From assembly GCF_030818485.1 (NCBI RefSeq), contig NZ_JAUTAJ010000003.1:1-64000 (forward strand): a stretch of DNA of 64,000 bases. Direction: 5' to 3'. A program made the position numbers and the translations under genes. Below, piece after piece: positions 23,725 through 32,100 of this stretch (within the stretch, counting starts at the first letter, position 1; the number at the start of each line of letters is the position of its first letter). Source of the stretch: Pseudoroseomonas cervicalis. Its GTDB lineage: Bacteria; Pseudomonadota; Alphaproteobacteria; Acetobacterales; Acetobacteraceae. The notes under the pieces were generated by a model, which was not told the origin of the DNA, searched no databases, and saw only the letters and a program-made list of their open reading frames with translations.

Positions 23725-24756
23725 ATGACAACAACAAAGAACCTGAATCCGCCGCTTCCCGGCCGCCGCGGCCTGCTTGGCGCCGCGGCGGGGCTGGCGC
23801 TGGCGCCGCTGCTGGGCGGGCTGTCGCGCCCGGCGCTGGGCAACAGCGCCGCCGCCGCCTGGCCGGACCGGCCGGTGCGCATGGTGGTGCCCTTCGGCGC
23901 CGGCGGCGCGGTGGACACGCTGGCGCGCAGCTTCGGCGCGCGCTTTCCCGAATTCGCCAATGGCCAGCCGCTGGTGATCGAGAACCGCTCCGGCGCCGGC
24001 GGCATGGTGGCGGGCGCCTATGTCACCGGCCAGCCGGCCGATGGCTACACGCTGATGATGGCCGATATCGGCGCCAACGCCATCGGCAGGCTGCTGAACC
24101 GCCAGCTCAGCTACGACCCGATGACCGGCTTCACCCCGATCATGCATGGCGCCAATCTGCACGCGGCGCTGGTGGCCAATCCGCAGGTGCCGCAGAAGAC
24201 CGTCTCCGAGTTGATCGAGGCGGCGCGCGCCAGGCCGGACAGCCTGGTCTATGCCTCGGCCGGGGTCGGCAATGGCAGCCATCTGTTCATGGCGCTGCTG
24301 GAGCGGCAGGCGAAGATCAGCATGGTGCACATCCCCTATCGCAGCGGCTCGGAAACCGCGCTGGCGGTGATGCGCAACGAGACGCAGTTCTGCTTCCCGA
24401 CGCTCTCCTCCGTGCTCGGCATGGTGCGCGGCGGGCAGCTGCGCGTCATCGCCATGGGCGGCGGACCCTGCCCGCAGGCACCCGAGGCGCCGCTGCTGCG
24501 CGACACCATCCCCGGCTTCGACGTCGCCATCTGGTACGGCGTCGCCGCGCCGCCGGGCATGAACCCGGCCCTGGCCGACCGCATCAACGAGGTGTTCAAC
24601 CGCATCGCCGCCCTGCCCGAGGTGCGCCGCACGGTGGAGGAGAACCAGGCGGGCAATGTGGTCGCGGGTCCGCGCCAGCAATTCGCCGATTTCCTGAAGC
24701 GCGAGCATGATCGCTGGGCGCCGGTGATCCAGGAAGGCGGCATCCGCGTCGAGTGA
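23725..24756 (+). CDS. Bug/TctC-family tripartite tricarboxylate transporter receptor
   Basis: A 343-residue periplasmic solute-binding protein of the Bug family. A twin-arginine-like leader (PGRRGLLGAAAGLALAPLLG) is followed by the family start WPDRPVRMVVPFGAGGAVDT, then IENRSGAGGMVAGAYV, IPYRSGSETALAVM and WYGVAAPPGMNPAL. These receptors typically bind carboxylates and deliver them to TctAB permeases, none of which is in the window. Clustering with the hydro-lyase and lyase suggests that it captures the dicarboxylate or tricarboxylate they degrade. Confidence 0.85.
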   Translation: MTTTKNLNPPLPGRRGLLGAAAGLALAPLLGGLSRPALGNSAAAAWPDRPVRMVVPFGAGGAVDTLARSFGARFPEFANGQPLVIENRSGAGGMVAGAYVTGQPADGYTLMMADIGANAIGRLLNRQLSYDPMTGFTPIMHGANLHAALVANPQVPQKTVSELIEAARARPDSLVYASAGVGNGSHLFMALLERQAKISMVHIPYRSGSETALAVMRNETQFCFPTLSSVLGMVRGGQLRVIAMGGGPCPQAPEAPLLRDTIPGFDVAIWYGVAAPPGMNPALADRINEVFNRIAALPEVRRTVEENQAGNVVAGPRQQFADFLKREHDRWAPVIQEGGIRVE

Positions 24757-24765
24757 CGCCGGGCC

Positions 24766-24794
24766 GGCCGCCGCCCGCTGGCCGGGCGGCGGCC
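24766..24794. terminator. Strong hairpin between convergent genes
   Basis: A perfect 12-bp stem, GGCCGCCGCCCG with CGGGCGGCGGCC, around a CTGGC loop, lies in the 46-base gap between two convergent stops. No U-tract follows, as is common in GC-rich genomes. It probably serves both directions. Confidence 0.55.
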
Positions 24795-24802
24795 CTGGCT
24801 CC

Positions 24803-26827
24803 TCAGGCGGCGAGCCCCCGCCCGCGCAGCAGCGCGGCGCTGGAGGGCGGGCGGCCGCGGAAGGCGATGTAGAGCGCCATCGGGTCCTGGCTGTCGCCGG
24901 CGGAGAGCAGCGTCTTCAGCCGCGCCGCGACCGCGGGGTCGAAGGGATCGCCGGCCTCCTCGAAGGCCTCGAAGCCGTCGGCGTCCAGCACCTCGGACCA
25001 GAGGTAGGAATAGTAGCCGGCGGCATAGCCCTCGCCGGCGAAGAGATGCTGGAAATGCGCCGGGCGGTGCCGCAGCCCGATCTCCGGCGGCATGCCGATC
25101 TCCGCCAAGAAGCCCTGTTCGAAGGCCTCGATGTCGAGGTTGGCCGGGTCCGGATGGCGGTGCAGCGCCAGGTCAATCAGCGCCGAGGCGACATATTCCA
25201 CCGTGGCGAAGCCCTGGTTGAACAGCTCCGATTCCTTCAGCCGCGCGATCATCGCCTCCGGCATCGGGGTGCCATCCTGGTGGTGCAGCGCGTAGCGGCG
25301 CAGCATCTCCGGCAGGCCGATCCAGTGCTCATAGATCTGCGAGGGCAGCTCGACGAAATCACGCCGCACCGCGGTGCCGGATTGCGCCGGGTAGCGCACC
25401 CGGCTGAGCAGCCCGTGCAGCGCATGGCCGAATTCATGGAACAGCGTCGTGGCATCGTCATGGCTGAGCAGGGCCGGCTCGGCGCGGGCGAAATTGTTGT
25501 TGTTGACGACGATGGCCGAGACCGGCGTGTCCATCGCCTCCTGCTCGCGATAGCTGCTCATCCACGCGCCGGAGCGCTTGTCCGGCCGCGCGAAGGGATC
25601 GGCCAGGAACAGGCCGACATGGCCCTGCTCATCCTGCACCTCATGGATGACGACATCCGGATGGTAGGTGGGCAGGTCCGGCCGCGGCACGAAGCGCAGC
25701 CCGAACAGGCGGGAGGCGGTGTCGAAGGCCGCCTGCTGCATCCGTTCCAGCGGCAGGTAGGGCTTCAGCGCCGCCTCGCTCAGCGCGTAATCCTCCTGCC
25801 GCACCCGCTCGGCATAATAGTGCCAGTCGGAGGCTTCCAGCGGCCCCTCGAAACCGTCGCGCCGGGCGCGGGCCAGCAGCCGGTCGCGCTCCTCCGCCGC
25901 GCGCGCCAGCGCCGGCTGCCATACCTCCTGCAGCAGGGCCTCGGCCGCGGCGACGCTGCCGGCCATGCTGTCGGCCAGGCGGAACGCGGCGAAATCGCTG
26001 TAGCCCAGAAGCTTCGCCCGCTCCGCCCGCAGCGCCAGGATCTCCGGCACCAGAATGCGATTGTCCTGCGCGCCATCATGATAGCCACGCGAGATCCAGG
26101 CCTGGTGCGCCTGGCGGCGCAGCGCGCGGTCGGGGCAGAGCGCGAGGAAGGGCTCGATCAGCGAGCGCGACAGGGTCAGCGCATGGCCCGGCAGGCCGCG
26201 CGCGGCGGCGGCCTGGGCCAGCCCCTCGCGCAGGAAATCCGGCAGCGCGGCCACGGCCGCCTCGGGCAGGGGCAGGGACCAGCTGCGCTCATCCTGCAGC
26301 ACATTCTGGCCGAAGCTGGTGTAGAGCCCGGCCAGGCGTTCGGTGATGGCGGCCATGCGGGCGCGGCCGGCCTCGGGCAGGCCAGCGCCGCTGCGCAGCC
26401 GGGTCAGGTGCAGCCGCTCCAGCAGGCGGAGCTGGTCGGGGTCGAGGCCGAGGCTGTCGCGCTGCCGGTGCAGCGCGTCGATGCGCGCGAAGAGCGCGGG
26501 GTCGAGGGCCACTGCCATGCGGTGCTGCGCCAGGCGCGGCGCCCAGTCGCGGTCCAGCGCCTCCAGCGCCGCGCCGCCCAGGCTGACCACCAGATTGCCG
26601 AACACGTCGCCGACCCGGCGCAGGGCGCGGCCGCTGCGCTGCAGCGCCTCCACCGTGTTGGCGAAGCTGGGCGGGGCGGGGTCGTGGGCGATCGCGGCGA
26701 TCTCGGCGCGATGCTCCTCGATCGCCGCGGCGAAGGCGGGCGGGACATGCTCGGGGCGGATGCGGTCGAAGGGGGGCAGGCCGAAGGCGCTGTCCCAGGG
26801 GGCGAGCAGGGGGTTTTCGGGCTCCAT
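24803..26827 (-). CDS. dcp: M3-family peptidyl-dipeptidase (Dcp-like)
   Basis: A 674-residue zinc metallopeptidase of family M3A. The zinc motif HEFGHALHG lies near residue 463 in TTLFHEFGHALHGLLSRVRY. The N-terminal block NPLLAPWDSAFGLPPFDRIR and the segments WHYYAERVRQEDYALSEAALK and IVVNNNNFARAEPALLSHDD match dipeptidyl carboxypeptidase Dcp more closely than oligopeptidase A. It removes C-terminal dipeptides from short peptides, probably in the cytoplasm, because no signal peptide is seen. It is transcribed alone and converges on the Bug receptor gene. Confidence 0.88.
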   Translation of the reverse strand: MEPENPLLAPWDSAFGLPPFDRIRPEHVPPAFAAAIEEHRAEIAAIAHDPAPPSFANTVEALQRSGRALRRVGDVFGNLVVSLGGAALEALDRDWAPRLAQHRMAVALDPALFARIDALHRQRDSLGLDPDQLRLLERLHLTRLRSGAGLPEAGRARMAAITERLAGLYTSFGQNVLQDERSWSLPLPEAAVAALPDFLREGLAQAAAARGLPGHALTLSRSLIEPFLALCPDRALRRQAHQAWISRGYHDGAQDNRILVPEILALRAERAKLLGYSDFAAFRLADSMAGSVAAAEALLQEVWQPALARAAEERDRLLARARRDGFEGPLEASDWHYYAERVRQEDYALSEAALKPYLPLERMQQAAFDTASRLFGLRFVPRPDLPTYHPDVVIHEVQDEQGHVGLFLADPFARPDKRSGAWMSSYREQEAMDTPVSAIVVNNNNFARAEPALLSHDDATTLFHEFGHALHGLLSRVRYPAQSGTAVRRDFVELPSQIYEHWIGLPEMLRRYALHHQDGTPMPEAMIARLKESELFNQGFATVEYVASALIDLALHRHPDPANLDIEAFEQGFLAEIGMPPEIGLRHRPAHFQHLFAGEGYAAGYYSYLWSEVLDADGFEAFEEAGDPFDPAVAARLKTLLSAGDSQDPMALYIAFRGRPPSSAALLRGRGLAA

Positions 26828-26949
26828 GGGCGGATCGGCGCAGATCGCGCCCGGGCGGTCAAGGGTGCGCGGGGCGGCGCGGCACCCTCGCCTAGGGCTT
26901 TGTTAAGCCGCCCCGCCTAGCAAGGTGGACCACCCCGCCGGAGCCCCCA
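26828..26949. other. Divergent intergenic region
   Basis: This gap separates dcp from the receiver gene. It holds a small hairpin, GGCTT-TGTT-AAGCC, near 26897-26910, and no convincing -35/-10 pair on either strand. Confidence 0.25.
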
Positions 26950-27348
26950 ATGTCGGCCGATCTGCTGCATGTCGCCTATGTCGAGGATGATGCCGATATC
27001 CGCGAGGTCGCGCGCATCGCGCTGGAGACGGTGGGCGGGCTGGAGGTGGCGCTGTTCGAGGATGGGCCGAGCTTCCTGCGCGACGCCGCCACGCTGGCGC
27101 CGCAGCTGATCCTGCTCGACGTCATGCTGCCCAGCATGACCGGGCCGGAGATCCTGGCCGCGCTGCGCGCCGAGCCGGCGACCCGGGCCATTCCGGTGAT
27201 CTTCATGACCGCCAAGGTGCAGGGGCCGGAGCGGCAGAATTACCTCGATCTCGGCGCGCTGGCGGTGATCGCCAAGCCCTTCGACCCGCTGGAGCTGGCG
27301 ACGCAGCTGCGCGACCATTTCGCCGAGCACGCCGCGCATGGCGGCTGA
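26950..27348 (+). CDS. Single-domain response regulator (CheY-like)
   Basis: A 132-residue stand-alone receiver domain. The acidic pair is at 12-14 (VEDDADI), the phospho-acceptor is Asp57 in LILLDVMLPSMTG, the conserved Thr is in IFMTAK and the Lys in VIAKPFDPLEL. There is no output domain. Its stop overlaps the start of the sensor gene. Together with the Hpt protein and second receiver nearby, it may belong to a phosphorelay acting on the adjacent adhesin locus; that link is positional. Confidence 0.85.
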   Translation: MSADLLHVAYVEDDADIREVARIALETVGGLEVALFEDGPSFLRDAATLAPQLILLDVMLPSMTGPEILAALRAEPATRAIPVIFMTAKVQGPERQNYLDLGALAVIAKPFDPLELATQLRDHFAEHAAHGG

Positions 27349-28238
27349 GCCGGCTACCGCCCTGCCGGCGGACGCCTCCCCCGCCCCGGCGCGACCCGCC
27401 AGGGCGCGCCGCCTGCTGGCGGTGCTGGCCGCCGCGGTGCTGCTGCTCGGCGCCGGCGCCCTGGCGCTGCGCGAGCTGCGGGAGGCCGTGGCGCTGCGCG
27501 AGGCCGGCCAGCTGGCCGGCCGCTACACCGCCGCCCTCTCCGGCGAGCTGGAAACGATGATGCAGCGCATGCAGGCGCTGGCCGCCGGGCTGGACCTGCA
27601 AGCCCAGGATGCGCCGGCGCTGCAGGCGCGGCTGGAGGGGCTGCAGCGGGCCGAGCCGCTCTTCGCCTGGATCGGCGTGACCGACCGGCAGGGCCGCGCC
27701 CTGGCCGCCACGGGCGGGCTGCTGGTGGGGGCGGATCTCTCCGCCCGGCCCTGGTTCCGCGGCGGGCTGAAGGGCCGCTATTTCGGCGATGTGCATGACG
27801 TGCTGCTGCTGGCGCAGATGCTGCCCTATCGCGGCGAGGGGGTGCTGCGCTTCCTTGACATCGCCCTGCCGCTGCACGGGCCGGATGGGGTGCTGCTGGG
27901 CGTGCTGGCCGGGCATGTCGACTGGCGCTGGGCGGCGCAGGTGGCCGCGCGGCTGCAGCCGGAATCGGAGGCCACCCAGCTGCTGGTGATCGACGAGGCC
28001 GGGGGTGCCGCTGCTCGGCCCGCCGGAGCTGGTGGGGGCGGTGCTGCCCATGGCGCTGCGCCGCGCGCTGCAGCCCGGCGCCGCCGCCATCCTGCCCTGG
28101 CCGCCCGCCCGCTACGCGCTGGCCGCCCAGCCGCTGGCCAATGAGGAGGCGCGGCGCATGCTGGGCTGGAGCGTCGCGGCCCGGCGCCGCCTGCCGCCCG
28201 GCGGGCTGCAGGGCCTGCTCTGCCCCTGGTGCAACTGA
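27338..28238 (+). pseudogene. dCache-like membrane sensor protein, frameshifted
   Basis: The N-terminal part has one membrane segment (LLAVLAAAVLLLGAGALAL) and a periplasmic double-Cache-like sensor fold with FAWIGVTDRQGRALAAT, SARPWFRGGLKGRYFGDVHD and FLDIALPLHGPDG. After LLVIDEAGG the frame is lost at a GGGGG run (28001-28005). Removing one G restores VPLLGPPELVGAVLPMA and a sensible end at CPWCN, 28238. As written, the frame runs to 28144 with nonsense. Even when corrected, no second membrane segment, HAMP, kinase or GGDEF domain follows, so it would be a sensor without an output domain. It starts inside the receiver gene by overlap. Confidence 0.6.
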
Positions 28239-28279
28239 GCGCGCCGTCCGGCGGCCGCGCCCGGCGGGGCTGAACCCCC

Positions 28280-28295
28280 GGGCCTGCCCAGGCCC
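28280..28295. terminator. Possible terminator hairpin between convergent genes
   Basis: GGGCCTG-CC-CAGGCCC, a 7-bp stem with a very short loop, lies in the 83-base gap between the sensor gene and the Hpt gene. There is no U-tract. Confidence 0.3.
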
Positions 28296-28321
28296 TCAGG
28301 CGCTGCCTCTCAGGCCTTGCT

Positions 28322-28693
28322 TCAGGACGGTGCCTCGCCCGTGGCCAGCAGCGCCGCCTCCGCCACCCGGCACAGCATGGCCAGCTGCTGGTTAACCTGG
28401 CACTCCACCGCCGGCCGCGCCGGCGGGGTGGCGCGCATCGTGTGGTCCAGCAGCAATTCCAGCGCCATGGCGTGCTGGCCCAGCTCCCGCAGCCCGAACA
28501 GCCCGGCCGTGCCGGCCAGCTTGTGCACCAGGCGGCGCATGGCCAGCAGCCCTTCGGGGGAGGGGGCGCCATCATAGTGGCGCCAGGCCGCCAGGATCTC
28601 CTCCAGGCGCTGCGGCAGCTCCTCCCGGTAGCTTTCGCGCAGGGCCGCCAGCTTGGCGGCGGCGATGGCGGCGCGGGCGCTGATATCCGGCAT
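28322..28693 (-). CDS. Histidine phosphotransfer (Hpt) protein
   Basis: A 123-residue four-helix Hpt protein. The phosphorylated histidine is His57 in MRRLVHKLAGTAGLFGLREL, a canonical HKLxGxAGxFG motif. It shares its start codon region with the end of the receiver gene upstream (28693), so the pair is translationally coupled. It would shuttle phosphate between a hybrid kinase and a receiver. No hybrid kinase with a receiver domain is encoded in the window. Confidence 0.85.
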   Translation of the reverse strand: MPDISARAAIAAAKLAALRESYREELPQRLEEILAAWRHYDGAPSPEGLLAMRRLVHKLAGTAGLFGLRELGQHAMALELLLDHTMRATPPARPAVECQVNQQLAMLCRVAEAALLATGEAPS

Positions 28694-29160
28694 CAGCCCG
28701 GCCCCGCCAGCCCGGCCGCCAGCGGCGGCGGCGCCGGCTGCGCCGCCCAGTGCAGGATGCGCTCCACCATGCGCTGGGCGACGGTGCCGAGATCGACATC
28801 CAGCGCCGAATCCGATTTGCACAGGCATTCCACCGCCCCGGCCTCCAGCGCGCGGCGGCTGAGCTCGCCGCCATGCTCGCTCAGGCTGCTCAGCACGATG
28901 ATGCGGGTCGCGGCATCGCTGCGGATGCGGGCCGTGGCGGTCAGCCCGTCCATCTCCGGCATGTCGAGATCCATGGTGATGATGTCGGGCTGCAGCGCCT
29001 GGGCCAGCTCCACCGCCTCGGCGCCGTTCTCGGCCTCGCCGACGATCTCGATCTCCTCATGCATCTCGCAGATGGCGCCGATGGCCATGCGCATGAACAT
29101 GGAATCATCGGCGATCAGCAGGCGGATGCGCGCAGGCGATGGGTCCGTACTACTACTCAT
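28693..29160 (-). CDS. Response regulator receiver protein (CheB/CheY-type receiver)
   Basis: A 155-residue receiver protein with IADDSMFMRMAIGAI, phospho-acceptor Asp64 in ITMDLDMPEMDGLTA, SSLSEHGGE and a CLCKSDSAL lysine. The pattern resembles the N-terminal receiver of CheB, but the methylesterase domain is absent. It ends in a short Ala/Pro/Gly tail that overlaps the Hpt start. The adhesin gene stop lies 29 bases upstream, on the same strand, so read-through transcription is possible. Confidence 0.85.
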   Translation of the reverse strand: MSSSTDPSPARIRLLIADDSMFMRMAIGAICEMHEEIEIVGEAENGAEAVELAQALQPDIITMDLDMPEMDGLTATARIRSDAATRIIVLSSLSEHGGELSRRALEAGAVECLCKSDSALDVDLGTVAQRMVERILHWAAQPAPPPLAAGLAGPG

Positions 29161-29189
29161 TCCTGCGCGCTCCGCGGGGCTGGGCTGCC

Positions 29190-32100
29190 TCAGGGCAGCA
29201 GCCCCGTATAGGCATTGATGAACAGGCTGGTATCCGTGACGGCGCTGGTGTGCGTGACGCTGTCGGTCACCGTGGCGGTGATGGACAGCGTCATGTCCGT
29301 GCCGTTGGACGGCGTGATCTTGAGACCCGAAAGTTGAGATTGCGTCAGCAGGTAGCTGCCATCGGCCTGTTTCGTGCCGCTGCTGAGCGTGGCCCCCGTC
29401 GCCAGCCCGCTGATCCGCAGCGAGGCGCTTTCGGTCGCCTCCATCGTGCCCAGCGAGATGCCGAGCGAGGTGGCGAGCCCCGCCTTGGCGTTCACCGTCG
29501 CCAGCAGCGGCAGGTTGATGCCGACCGGATCGGCGGTGTTCTGCACCTTGACGGCGAAGCTGCCGCTGCTGCTGGCATGGGTGTTGGATTCCACATCGGT
29601 GACATTGACGGTGATGCCGAGGGTGGTGGTGCCCGGCTTGGTCCCCAGCAGCTTCACCTGGGCGAGGTCGCTGGCGCTCAGCGTCCAGTCATTGGTCAGC
29701 AGATCCTTGGTGCCAAGCGTCAGCGAGGCGCCGCTGGGCAGCCCGGTCAGCCGCACCGAGCTGATCTTCTCGGTGGAGGCGTGCAGCCCGGCCGAGATCG
29801 GCAGGCTGAAGGCCTGGTCCTCATTGCCGATGGTGGCGAGCCCGGGCAGGTTCAGGGTCGGCGCCTCGGCGCGGTGCAGCACCTTCAGCGTCACATCGCC
29901 CTCGGAGGAGGCGCTGAAGCCCAGCGCCTGGCCCAGCGCGCCGGCCAGCAGCGGGTCATAGGTGCTGGCGGTGATGTGCAGCGTGCTGGTCCCGGGCGTC
30001 GGCGCGATGATCGCCAGCGCGCCGAGCCCGGCCAGGTTCAGGCCGGAGATGCTCCAGCTGCCATCGGCATTGTGCGTGCCGCCGACCAGCGTCGCATCCG
30101 CTGCCAGCCCCTGCACGGTCAGGCTGGCCGTCTGCAGCAGATTGCTGAAGCCGACCGAGACCGGGAAGGCGATCAGCCCATCCTCGACACCGACGATCTG
30201 CGCCGCCGGCAGGCCCAGGCTGGGTGCCCCGGCGCGCGTCGCCACATCGAGGCTGGCGCTGGTGGTGGCGCTGGTCCCGGAGACGCTGTCGGTGACGGTG
30301 ATGCCGATCTGCAGATGCTGGCTGCCCGGATTGGCGCTGGTCAGCGTCAGGCCCGCCAGCTGATTGGCGGTGAGCGTCCAGCTGCCATCGGCATTCTGAG
30401 TGCCGGCGGAGAGGCTGGCACCGGCGCCAAGGCCGGAGATGGTGATGCTGGCGCTCTCGCTGGCGGCGAGCGGGCCGAGCGCGATGGGCAGGGCCAGCGC
30501 CACATCCTCGAGCGCGGTGAGCGCCACGCCCGGCAGGGTGAGGGCCGGGATCTCGGCACGGTTCAGCACCTGCACATCGAGGCTGGCGCTGGTGGTGGCG
30601 CTGGTCCCCGAGACACTGTCGGTGACGGTGATGCCGATCTGCAGATGCTGGCTGCCCGGATCGGGGCTGGTCAGCGTCAGCCCGGCGAGCTGCTGCGCGG
30701 TCAGCGTCCAGCTGCCATCGGCATTGTGGGTGCCGGCGGAGAGGCTGGCACCGGCGCCGAGGCCGGAGATGGTGATGCTGGCGCTCTCGCTGGCGGCCAG
30801 CGGGCCGAGCGCGATGGGCAGGGCCAGCGCCACATCCTCGAGCGCGGTGAGCGCCACGCCCGGCAGGGTGAGGGCCGGGATCTCGGCACGGTTCAGCACC
30901 TGCACATCGAGGCTGGCGCTGGTGGTGGCGCTGGTCCCCGAGACACTGTCGGTGACGGTGATGCCGATCTGCAGATGCTGGCTGCCCGGATCGGGGCTGG
31001 TCAGCGTCAGCCCGGCGAGCTGCTGCGCGGTCAGCGTCCAGCTGCCATCGGCATTCTGGGTGCCGGCGGAGAGGCTGGCGCCGGCACCGAGGCCGGAGAT
31101 GGTGATGCTGGCGCTCTCGCTGGCGGCCAGCGGGCCGAGCGCGATGGGCAGGGCCAGCGCCACATCCTCGAGCGCGGTCAGCGCCACGCCCGGCAGGGTG
31201 AGGGCCGGGATCTCGGCGCGGTTCAGCACCTGCACATCGAGGCTGGCGCTGGTGGTGGCGCTGGTCCCGGAGACGCTGTCGGTGACGGTGATGCCGATCT
31301 GCAGATGCTGGCTGCCCGGATTGGCGCTGGTCAGCGTCAGCCCGGCCAGCTGATTGGCGGTCAGCGTCCAGCTGCCATCGGCATTCTGAGTGCCGGCGGA
31401 GAGGCTGGCACCGGTGCCAAGGCCGGAGATGGTGATGCTGGCGCTCTCGCTGGCGGCGAGCGGGCCGAGCGCGATGGGCAGGGCCAGCGCCACATCCTCG
31501 AGCGCGGTCAGCGCCACGCCCGGCAAAGTGAGGGCCGGGATCTCGGCGCGGTTCAGCACCTGCACATCGAGGCTGGCGCTGGTGGTGGCGCTGGTCCCGG
31601 AGACGCTGTCGGTGACGGTGATGCCGATCTGCAGATGCTGGCTGCCCGGATTGGCGCTGGTCAGCGTCAGCCCGGCCAGCTGATTGGCGGTCAGCGTCCA
31701 GCTGCCATCGGCATTCTGAGTGCCGGCGGAGAGGCTGGCACCGGCGCCAAGGCCGGAGATGGTGATGCTGGCGCTCTCGCTGGCGGCGAGCGGGCCGAGC
31801 GCGATGGGCAGGGCCAGCGCCACATCCTCGAGCGCGGTCAGCGCCACGCCCGGCAAAGTGAGGGCCGGGATCTCGGCGCGGTTCAGCACCTGCACATTGA
31901 GGCTGGCGCTGGTGGTGGCGCTGGTCCCGGAGACGCTGTCGGTGACGGTGATGCCGATCTGCAGCTGCTGGCTGCCCGGATTGGCGCTGGTGAGCGTCAG
32001 GCCCGCCAGCTGATTGGCGGTGAGCGTCCAGCTGCCATCGGCATTCTGAGTGCCGGCGGAGAGGCTGGCGCCGGCACCGAGGCCGGAGATGGTGATGCTG

